Source of the DNA: Pandoraea oxalativorans
GTDB taxonomy: Bacteria; Pseudomonadota; Gammaproteobacteria; Burkholderiales; Burkholderiaceae
DNA: 64,000 nt
Assembly: GCF_000972785.3 (NCBI RefSeq)
Contig: NZ_CP011253.3
Coordinates: 4,526,001 to 4,590,000, forward strand
Reading direction: 5' to 3'
In this document: positions 43,686-53,599 of the stretch, piece after piece
Position numbering within the stretch: the first letter of the stretch is position 1
Layout of the letters: every line of letters begins with the position of its first letter
The notes under the pieces: model-generated
Database searches by the model: none
What the model was told of the DNA's origin: nothing
Seen by the model: the letters and a program-made list of their open reading frames with translations, nothing else
Made by a program: the position numbers and the translations under genes

Positions 43686-44118
43686 GTCGGCTCCTGTCGG
43701 CGGTGGATCGGGAATGGACCGGAATGGATCGGCAGAACGCCTACCTTAGGAAATCCGGACGGCCTTGGGAAAGAACCGAATCTCTAGGACGCTTCACATC
43801 GCAGGGGATGTGAACTGTCCGAAAACGCTGGGCTGCCGCTCAACGACAGCCTTTCCGTGCTACGAGACGTCTGGCAAAACGATGGAATTTTTCAGTGTTC
43901 GCCCGAGCGCTTTTGAGAGTTTTCCCAAGAACAATCGGCAATTTTGGAAAGACAACACCTGCCAGGGGGACGTCGAAAGCGGAGCCACATCGGCCAGATC
44001 TCCGCGTCGATGCGTCGCCATGCCGCATCGTCACGCGCCCGCCGCGTCCGCAATCGCCCTCGGGGCGCGAGTACAATCGGTTCGCATGCGATACGTCGCC
44101 ACACAAGGAGTGACAGTC
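43686..44118. other. gene-free interval, 433 nt
   Basis: Divergent spacer between the 97-residue ORF and the nitrate reductase-associated gene. It presumably holds both promoters. No motif stands out. Confidence 0.4.
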
Positions 44119-44595
44119 ATGCACCTTTACCAGCGTCTGCCGATGTTTGTTTTCGAAATTGAAGCTTGCGAAAACCTCAAATACATCACGATGGCGATTC
44201 GCTTCAATCTGGATCGTAACGGCCAGCATCTGTCGCTGGCGGACTGGCAGCGCCTGCCTCAGGAAGCGCGCGAGACGCTCGCGTCGTGCGTGCCGGGTGA
44301 CGAAGATTTTGGGGCGCGTCTGGACGAGATCGCGCGCGATCATCTCGGGCAGGCCGTCGCGCGCAGTGTCGACGCCGCCTCCACGGCCTGGCAGGACATG
44401 AACGCCCTGCCGCCGGGCTTGCTCAAGCAGTGCGAGATGGCCGACCTGCTTGCGCCGGACGTCGGCGACTGGGGCACGCTCACGCCGTTTCGCCGCTATG
44501 TCCTCGCGAAGCTGTCGCGGCGTGACACGCTCAACCACTGCTTCGTGCCCGCCATGCTTGAGTTCGGACTCGCGCAAACGCAAGCCGACCTCTGA
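44119..44595 (+). CDS. nitrate reductase-associated protein family
   Basis: A 158-residue protein. FEIEACENLKYITMAIRFNLDRNGQHLSLADWQRLPQEARETL fits the conserved start of the Nitr_red_assoc family (PF09655), found near assimilatory nitrate reductases in several bacteria. Function unknown. The ATG at 44119 follows AAGGAG by 8 nt. No nitrate genes lie in the window, so the name rests on family resemblance only. Convergent with garD. Confidence 0.75.
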   Translation: MHLYQRLPMFVFEIEACENLKYITMAIRFNLDRNGQHLSLADWQRLPQEARETLASCVPGDEDFGARLDEIARDHLGQAVARSVDAASTAWQDMNALPPGLLKQCEMADLLAPDVGDWGTLTPFRRYVLAKLSRRDTLNHCFVPAMLEFGLAQTQADL

Positions 44596-44633
44596 GTCTC
44601 ACGCCCGCGCACCGACACATCGACGCGCCGGTC

Positions 44634-46220
44634 TCAGGTCACCGGCGCGGGGTTGAACAACGTGAGCGCGTTATGCAGCCCCCATCGCTCGGCCCACGTT
44701 TTTTCACCGCTTGCGACGGCCAGCATCAGGTGGAACAACTGCCAGCCCACGTCTTCGATGGTGGCCTCGCCCGTGGCGATACGTCCGGCGTCCACATCCA
44801 TCAGATCGTGCCAGCGACGCGCCAGATCCGAGCGCGTCGCCACCTTGATGACGGGCACTTCGGCGAGTCCGTAAGGCGTCCCGCGTCCGGTCGTGAACAC
44901 ATGCAAGTTGATGCCCGCGGCCAGTTGCAGCGTGCCGCAGATGAAATCGCTCGCGGGCGTCGCCGCGTAGATCAGCCCGCGCTGGCGTTCGCGGTCGAGC
45001 TTCGCGCCGGGTGAAATCACGCCGTGAATCGGCCCGCTGCCCGACTTCACAATCGACCCCATCGCCTTCTCGACGATATTGGACAACCCGCCGCGCTTGT
45101 TGCCCGGCGTGGTGTTGGCGCTTCGGTCGACGCGCCCACGCTCCAGATACGCGTCGTACCAGGCCATCTCGCGAATCATCGCCTCGGCCACTTCCGGCGT
45201 GGCCGCGCGTGAGGTCAGTTGGTCGATGCCGTCGCGCACTTCGGTGACTTCGGAGAACATGACCGTCGCGCCCGCGCGCACGAGCAGATCGGTGGCGAAG
45301 CCCACGGCCGGATTGGCCGTCACGCCGGAGAACGCGTCGCTGCCTCCGCACTGCACGCCGACGATCAGCTCCGAGGCGGGCACCGTCTCGCGCTGACGCG
45401 CATTGAGCCGCTCAAGATGCGTGCGCGCCATGGTCAGGATCGAGTCGATCATCGACAGAAAGCCGACGTGCGCATCGTCCTGAAGACAGACAGTGTCGGG
45501 TTTCCCGTCGGCATCGGCGCTCCCGATCGGAATGCTGCCCGCCGGGAGCAGACGCTCCGGCTGCAACTTCTCGCAGCCGAGACTCACGACCATCACTTCG
45601 CCGCCGAAGTTGGGATTGGTGGAGATGTTGCGCAGCGTGCGGATCGGGACGATGGCATCCGGTGCGTCGATGGCCACGCCGCAGCCATACGTATGCTCGA
45701 GCGCGACGACGTCGTCGACGTTCGGATACTGCGGCAGCAACGTCTCCTTGATGCGTTTGACGGCGAACTCCACCACGCCCGCCACGCACTGCACCGTGGT
45801 CGTGATGGCGAGGATGTTGCGCGTGCCGACCGAGCCGTCTGCGCTGCGATAGCCCCTGAACGTGAAGCCGTCGAGCGGCGGCAGTTCGGCAGGCACACGC
45901 GTGCTGATCGGCAGACGGTCTAGCGACGGCGCTTCGGGCATCGCGAGGTTCCGCTCGTTGACCCAGCTGCCTGCACTCAGATCGCGCGCCGCGTAGCCGA
46001 TGACCACACCGTAACGCACCACCGCAGCCCCTGCGGCCAGATCGGTCAGCGCCACCTTGTGGCCCTGCGGCACGGCATCGAGCAGCGTGAGTCCGTCCGC
46101 GAACCGACTGCCGGCGGGCAGGCCGCCGTCGTTCACCACAATGGCGACGTTATCCTCCGCCTGCATCCGAATGTAGCGCGGCGCGTTTTTCCCGCCAGCC
46201 GTCTCCTGCGTTGCTGCCAT
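44634..46220 (-). CDS. garD: galactarate dehydratase
   Basis: A 528-residue enzyme of the UxaA/GarD family that dehydrates galactarate to 5-dehydro-4-deoxyglucarate. The N-terminal SAF domain (about 15-95) carries [20 protein letters not shown]. The catalytic part shows [60 protein letters not shown] and [10 protein letters not shown]. The ATG at 46220 follows GAGGTGAAGG. It feeds KdgD, encoded divergently across a 380-nt shared control region. Altronate dehydratase is the main alternative, but the neighbours favour galactarate. Confidence 0.9.
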   Translation of the reverse strand: MAATQETAGGKNAPRYIRMQAEDNVAIVVNDGGLPAGSRFADGLTLLDAVPQGHKVALTDLAAGAAVVRYGVVIGYAARDLSAGSWVNERNLAMPEAPSLDRLPISTRVPAELPPLDGFTFRGYRSADGSVGTRNILAITTTVQCVAGVVEFAVKRIKETLLPQYPNVDDVVALEHTYGCGVAIDAPDAIVPIRTLRNISTNPNFGGEVMVVSLGCEKLQPERLLPAGSIPIGSADADGKPDTVCLQDDAHVGFLSMIDSILTMARTHLERLNARQRETVPASELIVGVQCGGSDAFSGVTANPAVGFATDLLVRAGATVMFSEVTEVRDGIDQLTSRAATPEVAEAMIREMAWYDAYLERGRVDRSANTTPGNKRGGLSNIVEKAMGSIVKSGSGPIHGVISPGAKLDRERQRGLIYAATPASDFICGTLQLAAGINLHVFTTGRGTPYGLAEVPVIKVATRSDLARRWHDLMDVDAGRIATGEATIEDVGWQLFHLMLAVASGEKTWAERWGLHNALTLFNPAPVT

Positions 46221-46600
46221 GTCCTTCACCTCTTCCCTCTCATCCTGCCAGCCCCCGCGTTTCACGACGTTCGCCTTTTTCCCTGCCTGCGATCTGTCGC
46301 TTCCCCCGGGCCATGGCACAAAAACCACGGGCAGTCGTTGATGTTCGCTCAACCACCCGTCACTTATGCGTCATCATACATCTAGATATCGAGCAATGCG
46401 TGGCTTTACGGGCCTCTGCACGAATCGGGAAAAACCCTTCCCACGCCTTTTGCGGGTTTATCCCACTGCCATTCGACAGACCACCCTCTTGTTCGACTTC
46501 AACACATGTTATACGATGACATATAACTCAGCGCCGAGCGCTGGTTGAGCGCCTCCTTTATTCATCGAATCCGGCCCATCAGCCGACAGGAACTCTTGAA
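46221..46600. promoter_or_regulatory. divergent control region of garD and kdgD with GTCAT-N3-ATGAC-like site
   Basis: ATGTTAT-ACG-ATGACAT (46506-46522) is a 7-bp inverted repeat with one mismatch. A partial copy, GTCATCATACATC, is at 46370-46382. Perfect copies of the same palindrome lie upstream of the hexarate importer and gudD. No gene in the interval. Confidence 0.6.
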
Positions 46601-47512
46601 ATGACTGCACCTCAAGAACTCAAGCAAATCGTCTCGGACGGCTTGTTGTCTTTCCCCGTGACCGACTTCGACGCAATCGGCGACTTCAATGCACGCGGCT
46701 ACGCCGAGCGTCTGGAGTGGCTCGCGCCGTTCGGCGCGACGGCGCTCTTCGCGGCGGGCGGCACGGGCGAATTCTTCTCGCTCACGCCGCAGGATTACAG
46801 CGCCGTCATCAAGACGGCCGTCGACACGTGTGCTGGCAAGGTGCCAATTCTCGCGGGCGCAGGCGGGCCGACCCGTCTGGCCATCGAATACGCGAAGGAA
46901 GCCGAGCGTCTGGGCGCAAAGGGTGTGCTGCTCATGCCGCACTACCTGACGGAAGCCAGTCTCGACGGCATTGCCGCGCACGTCGAACAGGTCTGCAAGG
47001 CCGTGAACATCGGCGTGATCGTCTACAACCGAGCGAACTCGAAGCTCGGTGCGGACCAACTTGAGCGTCTGGCCGAAAACTGCCCGAACCTGATCGGTTT
47101 CAAGGACGGCGTGGGCGACATCGAGCGCATGGTGCAGATCCGTCGTCGCATGGGCGATCGCTTCTCCTATCTGGGCGGCCTGCCGACGGCCGAAGTCTAT
47201 GCAGCGGCCTACCGCGCGCTGGGCGTGCCGGTGTATTCGTCGGCCGTGTTCAACTTCATTCCGAAGACGGCCATGAAGTTCTATCGCGCCGTGTGCAACA
47301 ACGATCAGGAGACCATCGGCCACCTGCTCGACACGTTCTTCCTGCCGTATCTGGAGATTCGCAACCGTCGCGCGGGATACGCCGTGAGCATCGTCAAGGC
47401 GGGTGCCAGGCTGGTCGGCCGCGACGCCGGTCCGGTGCGCGCACCGCTGACCGACCTGCTGCCGGACGAACTCGCCGCGCTCGACGCGCTCATCAAGAAG
47501 GTCGAAGGCTAA
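46601..47512 (+). CDS. kdgD: 5-dehydro-4-deoxyglucarate dehydratase
   Basis: A 303-residue TIM-barrel lyase of the DHDPS/NAL superfamily that dehydrates and decarboxylates 5-keto-4-deoxyglucarate to 2,5-dioxopentanoate (alpha-ketoglutarate semialdehyde). The Schiff-base lysine is K168 ([10 protein letters not shown]), the Tyr is Y142 ([10 protein letters not shown]), and [10 protein letters not shown] (53-62) is the carboxylate-binding loop. RBS AGGA is 9 nt upstream. It is 10 nt before the dehydrogenase that takes its product. Confidence 0.95.
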   Translation: MTAPQELKQIVSDGLLSFPVTDFDAIGDFNARGYAERLEWLAPFGATALFAAGGTGEFFSLTPQDYSAVIKTAVDTCAGKVPILAGAGGPTRLAIEYAKEAERLGAKGVLLMPHYLTEASLDGIAAHVEQVCKAVNIGVIVYNRANSKLGADQLERLAENCPNLIGFKDGVGDIERMVQIRRRMGDRFSYLGGLPTAEVYAAAYRALGVPVYSSAVFNFIPKTAMKFYRAVCNNDQETIGHLLDTFFLPYLEIRNRRAGYAVSIVKAGARLVGRDAGPVRAPLTDLLPDELAALDALIKKVEG

Positions 47513-47522
47513 GGGGCGCCGC

Positions 47523-49097
47523 ATGCACATCACCGGTGAGATGTTGATCGGCCGCGCCGACGTGCGCGGCAGTGCGGGAACGCTCGAAGCGTTCGACCCG
47601 TCGCGTGGCGAACGCCTGACGCCGTCGTTCGGCGCGGGCACCGTGCAGGACGTCGAGCGGGCTTGCGAACTGGCGCGCGCAGCGTTCGATCCGTTTCGCG
47701 CGTTGCCGCTGGCGAAGCGCGCCGAATTTCTGGAAGCGGTCGCACAGGCCATCCTGGATCTGGGCGACGCCCTGATCGAACGCGCACACGCCGAGACCGG
47801 CCTGCCCGTCGCGCGTCTGCAAGGCGAGCGCGGACGCACCGTCGGTCAGTTACGGATGTTCGCCCGCGTGGTGCGCGACGGACATTTCCTCGACGCCACC
47901 ATCGACCCCGCACAACCGGCTCGCGAACCGCTGCCGCGCAGCGACCTGCGTCTGGCGAAGATCGGCCTCGGTCCGGTGGCGGTGTTCGGCGCGAGCAACT
48001 TCCCGCTGGCGTTCTCCGTCGCGGGCGGCGATACGGCGTCGGCATTCGCGGCGGGCTGCCCGGTGATCGTAAAGGCGCACTCCGCACATTTGGGGACGTC
48101 GGAACTCGTGGCACGCGCCGTTCGCTCGGCCGTGCAGAAGCTCGATCTGCCGGAAGGCGTGTTCTCGCTGCTCGTTGGCGAACGTGCCGTGGGCGAGGCG
48201 CTGGTGGCGCATCCCGCGATCGCGGCCGTCGGCTTCACCGGTTCGCGTAATGGCGGTCTCGCACTGCAACGCATCGCACAGTCGCGCGCGGTGCCGATTC
48301 CCGTATACGCCGAGATGAGCAGCATCAACCCGGTGTACCTGTTGCCCGAAGCGCTGGCTGCACGCGGCGATGCCATCGCAAAGGGATTCGTCGATTCGCT
48401 GACGATGGGCGTCGGTCAGTTCTGCACGAACCCGGGGCTGGTACTGGGCCTCGCAGGCGACGCGCTCGAACGTTTCTGCCAGACCGCCTCCGATGCGCTG
48501 ACGGCCAAGGCCGCAGGCACCATGCTCACGCCAGGCATTCATCAGGCCTACGACAAGGGTGTCGCGCGTCTGACCAACGAGCCGAACGTGACGCTCGTCG
48601 CACGCGGTCAGGCGGGCGGCGCATGTCAGGCGCAGGCGGCCCTGTTCCGTACGACGGCCGCCGAGTTTCTCGCCACGCCTGCACTGCACGACGAAATGTT
48701 CGGGCCTGCGTCGGTCGTGATCGCTTGCAACACCGTCGACGAAATGATCGCCATCACGGAACGTCTGGAAGGTCAGTTGACGGCCACGCTGCAACTCGAC
48801 GCTGACGACACCACGAACGCGCGCCGCCTGCTGCCGAGTCTGGAGCGTCGCGCCGGACGCATTCTCGCCAACGGCTTCCCGACGGGCGTCGAAGTGTGTC
48901 ACGCGATGGTGCACGGCGGCCCGTTCCCGGCAACGTCGAACGCGATGTTCACGTCCGTCGGCGCATCGGCGATCGATCGTTTCCTGCGTCCCGTCTGCTA
49001 TCAGGATCTGCCGGACGCCCTGCTGCCCGAAGCGTTGCAGGAAGCGAATCCGCTCGGTTTGTGGCGACTTCGCGATGGCGCGCTCGCGCAAGCGTAA
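47523..49097 (+). CDS. alpha-ketoglutarate semialdehyde dehydrogenase
   Basis: A 524-residue aldehyde dehydrogenase oxidising 2,5-dioxopentanoate to alpha-ketoglutarate with NAD(P). The catalytic Cys is C301 (GQFCTNPG) and the general base E264 (YAEMSSINP). The cofactor region [30 protein letters not shown] is near residue 155. EMSSINP is characteristic of the hexarate/pentose branch of the family. It completes the route garD or gudD, then kdgD, to the TCA cycle. A perfect terminator follows. Confidence 0.93.
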   Translation: MHITGEMLIGRADVRGSAGTLEAFDPSRGERLTPSFGAGTVQDVERACELARAAFDPFRALPLAKRAEFLEAVAQAILDLGDALIERAHAETGLPVARLQGERGRTVGQLRMFARVVRDGHFLDATIDPAQPAREPLPRSDLRLAKIGLGPVAVFGASNFPLAFSVAGGDTASAFAAGCPVIVKAHSAHLGTSELVARAVRSAVQKLDLPEGVFSLLVGERAVGEALVAHPAIAAVGFTGSRNGGLALQRIAQSRAVPIPVYAEMSSINPVYLLPEALAARGDAIAKGFVDSLTMGVGQFCTNPGLVLGLAGDALERFCQTASDALTAKAAGTMLTPGIHQAYDKGVARLTNEPNVTLVARGQAGGACQAQAALFRTTAAEFLATPALHDEMFGPASVVIACNTVDEMIAITERLEGQLTATLQLDADDTTNARRLLPSLERRAGRILANGFPTGVEVCHAMVHGGPFPATSNAMFTSVGASAIDRFLRPVCYQDLPDALLPEALQEANPLGLWRLRDGALAQA

Positions 49098-49120
49098 TCG
49101 CAATCGCTGTCCCGCAATGG

Positions 49121-49150
49121 CAAACGCCCTCGGATCGAGGGCGTTTGCTT
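49121..49150 (+). terminator. terminator after kdgD operon
   Basis: CAAACGCCCTCG (49121-49132) pairs perfectly with CGAGGGCGTTTG (49136-49147), 3-nt loop, then CTTT. Confidence 0.85.
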
Positions 49151-49180
49151 TGGTGCGACGTGCGAATAACACGACTGTCG

Positions 49181-50182
49181 TTATGAGGCCTTATGCGGCG
49201 ACGGTACGTCCGGCAGCATCAACATGCCGTACAGCGGCGCGACGGGACCGTCGGCCAGTGCTTTCGCCACCGCCTCGAGATCGGTCGACCCCGGCGCACC
49301 GATGAGCGCGTAGCCGATCTGTCCCTTGCGCCACGTCACCACGCCCATCTTGTCGATCTGCTGTTCCGCCACGCTCTGATCGGGACGCGTATCGCGCACC
49401 ACACACAGCGCCACGGGATCGCCCGTCGCCGGGAGATACACCATCTGCACCAGCGCACGGTCCTGCCAGCGCAGACGCTGCACGCGCTTGAACGTCAGGC
49501 CCTGCGAGCGCAGGTCGGGCACGCTGATGTCGAGCTTGTCGTTCTGACGAATCTCGCCGACGGTGCGCTCGGTGTCGCTGTCGTCGACGTGGATCGACGC
49601 CACCGTGTCACGCGCATACAACTGCTGATACTCCGCGGCGGCGCGCACCCACGTCCGGCCCTGTGCGGGCGCAGGGGCGACAGAGGCGGTCATGAAGCCC
49701 CCGGCTCCCGAGCGATTCAGCACGCCCGACATCAACGGCAGCGTAATCGCCGTCGCCGCGACACCCGCCGCAAAGGCCGCTGCGAGCCACCACGGACGCA
49801 CGCGTCGTCCGGCAGGCGCATCGTTGGCAGCGGGCACGTTGTGCGAGGTGTCGACGCGCGCGGGCTGCAACGGCACCGGTGCCGTCGAATTAACGGCGTC
49901 GGGCGCGTGAGCGTCCGGTTGAACATCCTGAACGGGCGGCGAGACCTGACGTTGCGCGTGTTCGCGCAGGAGTGCGTCGAGACCCGCGCTCAGCCGCTGC
50001 GGCACCGGCGGAATCATTTGCGCTGCGAACGTCTCGCGATACGGCAGACGCGAGGCCCGCAACGACGCGACCGCGTCGGCCAGTTCGGGCGACGCGGCAA
50101 TGGCCGCTTCCACTTCCGCGCGCTCTGTCGGAGGCAGCGCGTCGTCGACGTAAGCGAGCAGGCGGATATCGTCTTCGTTCAT
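49181..50182 (-). CDS. membrane anti-sigma factor
   Basis: A 333-residue protein. The N-terminal cytoplasmic zinc-less anti-sigma helices (MNEDDIRLLAYVDDALPPTE ... ELADAVASLRASR) are followed by a low-complexity linker, one membrane helix (about 131-152, PWWLAAAFAAGVAATAITLP) and a periplasmic sensor domain of about 180 residues. The ATG at 50182 overlaps the stop of the sigma factor (TGATG). It should hold the ECF sigma inactive until an envelope signal; the signal is unknown. The sensor domain's CVVRDTRPDQ carries one Cys. Confidence 0.88.
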   Translation of the reverse strand: MNEDDIRLLAYVDDALPPTERAEVEAAIAASPELADAVASLRASRLPYRETFAAQMIPPVPQRLSAGLDALLREHAQRQVSPPVQDVQPDAHAPDAVNSTAPVPLQPARVDTSHNVPAANDAPAGRRVRPWWLAAAFAAGVAATAITLPLMSGVLNRSGAGGFMTASVAPAPAQGRTWVRAAAEYQQLYARDTVASIHVDDSDTERTVGEIRQNDKLDISVPDLRSQGLTFKRVQRLRWQDRALVQMVYLPATGDPVALCVVRDTRPDQSVAEQQIDKMGVVTWRKGQIGYALIGAPGSTDLEAVAKALADGPVAPLYGMLMLPDVPSPHKAS

Positions 50183-50754
50183 CACGCGTCCTCCTCACGT
50201 GCGCCAGCGGCCGCGCCACCACGAAGGGTGCGCTCTGCCGTGCGGGGTTGCCCCTCGGGGTTACGAAACTGGTCGCCGATCGTACGGCGCGCGCGTGACA
50301 GACGGCTCATGACCGTGCCGATGGGCACGTCGAGCACGTCGGCCGCCTCCTGATAACTCATACCCTCCACCGCCACGAGCAGCAGCACGAGACGCTGCGC
50401 TTCGGGCAGACGATCGACCGCACCGAAGACCTGATGACAACTGGCCAGTTCTTCGGGCGTAGACGCCTGAAAATCGGGAATCGCATCGACGTCGGCTTCA
50501 TCCCACGCCAGACTGCCGCGCGAACGAACGCGCCGCGCGCGGATCTCGTTGATCCACGTCGTATGCACGATGCTGAACATCCAGCTCAACGCCGAGGATC
50601 CCGGCTGCCACTGGTGCACGCGCTCGAGCGCGTGCACGCAAGCGCGTTGCACAAGATCCTCGGCATCATGGCGATCGCCCGTAACGCGCAAGGCGAACGC
50701 CCAGAGGCGTGGCAGCAAGCCCGGAAGCAAGCTGGGCAAATCCTGACCGGTCAT
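50182..50754 (-). CDS. ECF sigma factor
   Basis: A 190-residue group 4 sigma factor. Region 2 (LPRLWAFALRVTGDRHDAEDLVQRACVHALE ... PGSSALSWMFSIVHTTWINE) and region 4 (LPEAQRLVLLLVAVEGMSYQEAADVLDVPIGTVMSRLSRARRTI) are complete. The ATG at 50754 is chosen over longer frames. TATAAT lies about 80 nt upstream on the minus strand (near 50837). Co-transcribed with its anti-sigma. A likely target promoter lies before the secreted protein gene upstream. Confidence 0.93.
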   Translation of the reverse strand: MTGQDLPSLLPGLLPRLWAFALRVTGDRHDAEDLVQRACVHALERVHQWQPGSSALSWMFSIVHTTWINEIRARRVRSRGSLAWDEADVDAIPDFQASTPEELASCHQVFGAVDRLPEAQRLVLLLVAVEGMSYQEAADVLDVPIGTVMSRLSRARRTIGDQFRNPEGQPRTAERTLRGGAAAGAREEDA

Positions 50755-50940
50755 CGGCGAATTTCCTGGCGGAGGGTGCCTGTCGGCCACCCGGTCCGAA
50801 GCATCGCCAGCGAGTACCGCTGGCACCTGCCGCGAAATTATACTGAGCCGCCGCGACTTTGCATGCGCGTTCCCAGCCCGCCGATATGCCAACACGCCCG
50901 CTCCCCGTCGGAATGCCGCCAGAACGCCGTCAGCGCCCGC

Positions 50941-51333
50941 TCAGGGCTTGACAACGTGCCAGACGTCCTTGAAGCCGTCGCCCTTCTTGTCGCCTGCGGC
51001 CGCGTCCTTCGCGAACAGGTACAGCGGCTTGCCCTTGTAGGCCCACTGCTTCATACCGTCGTCGCGCGTGACGATGGAATAGTTGCCTTCGGCCTTGGCA
51101 CCGCCATCGGCCATGACCGGCGGCCAGGCCGTCGCACATCCGCCGTTGCAAGCGCTCTTGCCGCTGCCTGCCACATCGTTGTCAAACGTATAGACGGTGC
51201 GGTTCTGCGCGTCGACGAGCACGCCGTCGGCCGTCTTGAGCGGGACTTCCGCGTGAGCCGCAGCAGCCGCAAACAGACCGGCGGCAGCCACGAGGCTGGT
51301 CAGAACAGCGGACATCGATTGACGTTGGTTCAT
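50941..51333 (-). CDS. secreted repeat protein (COG4315-like)
   Basis: A 130-residue exported protein. The Sec signal ends AAAAHAEV (about residue 29). Two copies of the secreted-repeat motif are seen: VLVDAQNRTVYTFDNDVAGSGKSACNGGCATAWPP and MKQWAYKGKPLYLFAKDAAAGDKKG. The family is of unknown function and often sits beside ECF sigma/anti-sigma pairs. Start ATG 51333 with GGAG upstream. It lies 187 nt upstream of the sigma gene on the same strand and has an ECF-type promoter. Confidence 0.85.
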   Translation of the reverse strand: MNQRQSMSAVLTSLVAAAGLFAAAAAHAEVPLKTADGVLVDAQNRTVYTFDNDVAGSGKSACNGGCATAWPPVMADGGAKAEGNYSIVTRDDGMKQWAYKGKPLYLFAKDAAAGDKKGDGFKDVWHVVKP

Positions 51334-51373
51334 GACTTTGGCTCCTGAGTGAAATGTCGTTGTCGACACTCTC

Positions 51374-51401
51374 TGAACGCTTTGCGCCGACCGCTTATTC
51401 C
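51374..51401 (-). promoter_or_regulatory. ECF-type promoter of secreted repeat gene
   Basis: On the minus strand GGAATAA (51401-51395) and CGTTCA (51379-51374) are separated by 15 nt. These look like the -35 and -10 boxes of ECF sigma factors, about 40-70 nt before the ATG at 51333. Confidence 0.55.
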
Positions 51402-51761
51402 ACACCTTTCTCAAGATATTTATTGCTGCGTCGCAGCACGCGAATAGTCGTCGCTGCGTCCGATCCGCCGCGAAGTCCGTGTGGCACAACGCATGCTCAA
51501 GCGCGTCGCCTCAACGTACCGTTGACCGCTATCGATCGCGGCCGAGCGGAATCATCGCCGTCTGCCAGGCGATTGCGCCGATGGATCGGGGGGAACGTCG
51601 CACAACGCGGCGCGGGGGGGGATGCTGGGGGAAGGATGCGGGCGCGCCCGCGCAGATATTGCAGCAACGGGCGCAGGCGCTCCCGCTGTCGGTCGACCGC
51701 TTCCGGCAGGAAGCGGCCTATGCCGACGGTAACAACGGAACCAACAAGGCAAACGCCGCGG
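51402..51761. other. gene-free interval with G-rich tract
   Basis: Eight G (51614-51621) followed by GGGGG, GG and GGG within 30 nt could form a G-quadruplex. No gene is credible. The importer operon ends at 51762 with no clear terminator. Confidence 0.4.
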
Positions 51762-52718
51762 TCACTCGCCTTTCGGCGCTTCCTTCACGCGGCTGACCAG
51801 TTGCGTGGGACTCACAAATTGCAGCGCGATGAGCACCCACAGCAGCGTGATGGCCATGTAGATCATCGCCATCGCGTCGATCGACTGCGGGGCTCGCACG
51901 CCGGTCGAGAACACCGCGTAGTAGAGCGCGACGACCAGCGTCTGCGTGTCCGGGCCAGCGGTGAAGAACGTCAGCTCGAACATGCCGATGGTGCGCACGA
52001 GCACGAGCAGCCCCGCCGCGAGAATGCCCGGCACCAGCAACGGCAACAACACGTGACGGAAGTACTTCAGCGTGTTCGCACCGAAGATACGCGCGGCGGC
52101 TTCGAGGTTCGGATCGATCTGCTCGATGAACGGCGTCATCACCAGAATCACGAACGGCAGCGACGGCACGAGATTCGCGAGAATCACGCCCGTGAGCGTG
52201 CCGCCCAGCCCGACCTTGTAAAGCACGGTCGCCATCGGAATGCCGTACGTCACCGGCGGCACCATCAGCGGCAGCAGAAACACCAGCATCGCGAGCTTCT
52301 TGCCGGGGAACTGCGCCCGGGCCAACGCATACGCTGCAGGCACCCCCAGCGCAATCGACAACAGCACGACCGCGCCCACGACTTCGACCGTCACCCACAG
52401 CACATCGGCGAGTTGAAAGTCGCGCCAGGCCTGCGCGTACCAGTGCAACGTGAAACCTTCGGGCAGCGGTGTGCCGAACCAGCGCGTGGCGAACGAGTTC
52501 ATCGTGACGGTGGCGATCATCAGCGCCACGTTCACGAGGAAGAAGATCATCGTGCCCCAGACCAGCGCGCGCCACAGACGCGAACCGGGCCCTTCGCGGC
52601 GCATCTTGCGCCGGGTAATGGGTGCGGCTGCCGACTGACCGACGGGCGCCTGCGTTGTCATGAAATCTCCGTTCTGCGCGGCCAGCGTACCGGCCGGATT
52701 CTTGTCTGCGGCACTCAT
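51762..52718 (-). CDS. ABC permease 2 of putative hexarate importer
   Basis: A 318-residue PotC-like permease with six helices. The EAA loop reads LEAAARIFGANTLKYFRHVLLPLLVPG (near 210). A Met-rich, hydrophilic lead of about 40 residues precedes the first helix. Its start overlaps the stop of permease 1 (ATGA-like coupling). Part of the four-gene operon 55876 to 51762. Confidence 0.88.
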   Translation of the reverse strand: MSAADKNPAGTLAAQNGDFMTTQAPVGQSAAAPITRRKMRREGPGSRLWRALVWGTMIFFLVNVALMIATVTMNSFATRWFGTPLPEGFTLHWYAQAWRDFQLADVLWVTVEVVGAVVLLSIALGVPAAYALARAQFPGKKLAMLVFLLPLMVPPVTYGIPMATVLYKVGLGGTLTGVILANLVPSLPFVILVMTPFIEQIDPNLEAAARIFGANTLKYFRHVLLPLLVPGILAAGLLVLVRTIGMFELTFFTAGPDTQTLVVALYYAVFSTGVRAPQSIDAMAMIYMAITLLWVLIALQFVSPTQLVSRVKEAPKGE

Positions 52719-53599
52719 CCCTTGCCTCCCGTGGTCGGACCGCTATAGAACGCCCGGCGCACGCCGAGCATGCCCGCCACGATCACCAACTGCACGAACC
52801 CCATCACGATCGCCACGCACGATGCGAGCGAGTAGTCGTAGCTCTCGAACGCGGCTTCGTACGCGGCAATCGACACCACGCGCGTCGCCCCTGCGGGCAC
52901 GCCGAGCAGCACCGCCGACGGGAACACCGAGAACGCCTGCACGAACGACAGGCACGCCGCCATCGTCAGCCCCGGCACCAGCAGCGGCAGATAGATCAGA
53001 CGGAATTGCTGCCACGGCCCGGCACCCAGCGTACTGGCCGCGCGAGCGAGCGTCGGATCGATACCGGTCACGTACGAGAGAATCAGCAGAAACGCGAACG
53101 GGAAGCCCGAGATCACCAGCGAGATCAGCACGCCCCAGAAGTTGTGCGTGAGCCGCACTTCGTCGTGATACAGCCCCAATGCGTGCAGCGCCTGCGGAAA
53201 CCAGCCGTTCGGCCCGTAGTAGGTCAGCATGCCATCCGCGATCAGCACGGTGCCAAGCGTCACGGGGACGACGAGCAGCATCGTCACGAACTTCGACGCC
53301 CGCGTGCTCTTGCGCAACGCGAACGCCGCCGGGATCGATGCCCCCACGTTGATCAGCGTGGCAGGCACGGCGAGCTTGAGCGTGATGAGCACCGTCGGCC
53401 ACAGCGTCGGCTCGGTGAAGAACTTCAGATAGTTCGCGAATACGCCCCCGCCCTCCATCGGTTGAAACGAGAGGAACAAACCGTACGCGAACGGATACAC
53501 GAACATCGCGATCAGGCACACGAGTGCAGGCGCGACGAGCCAGCCGCGCCCGTCGGCGCGCGCTGCCGGTGTCATCGATACGGAAGCGGCGGCACTCAT
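52715..53599 (-). CDS. ABC permease 1 of putative hexarate importer
   Basis: A 294-residue PotB-like permease. The EAA-type loop LARAASTLGAGPWQQFRLIYLPLLVPG is near residue 195. The start at ATG 53599 overlaps the ATPase stop (ATGA). The longer frame to 53899 is antisense-type extension and not used. It forms a heterodimer with permease 2. Confidence 0.88.
   Translation of the reverse strand: MSAAASVSMTPAARADGRGWLVAPALVCLIAMFVYPFAYGLFLSFQPMEGGGVFANYLKFFTEPTLWPTVLITLKLAVPATLINVGASIPAAFALRKSTRASKFVTMLLVVPVTLGTVLIADGMLTYYGPNGWFPQALHALGLYHDEVRLTHNFWGVLISLVISGFPFAFLLILSYVTGIDPTLARAASTLGAGPWQQFRLIYLPLLVPGLTMAACLSFVQAFSVFPSAVLLGVPAGATRVVSIAAYEAAFESYDYSLASCVAIVMGFVQLVIVAGMLGVRRAFYSGPTTGGKG

Noticed and set aside
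43840..44583. Minus-strand ORF of 247 codons opposite the nitrate reductase-associated gene
   Set aside because: His/Arg-rich antisense text. The plus-strand gene has AAGGAG and a recognised family.
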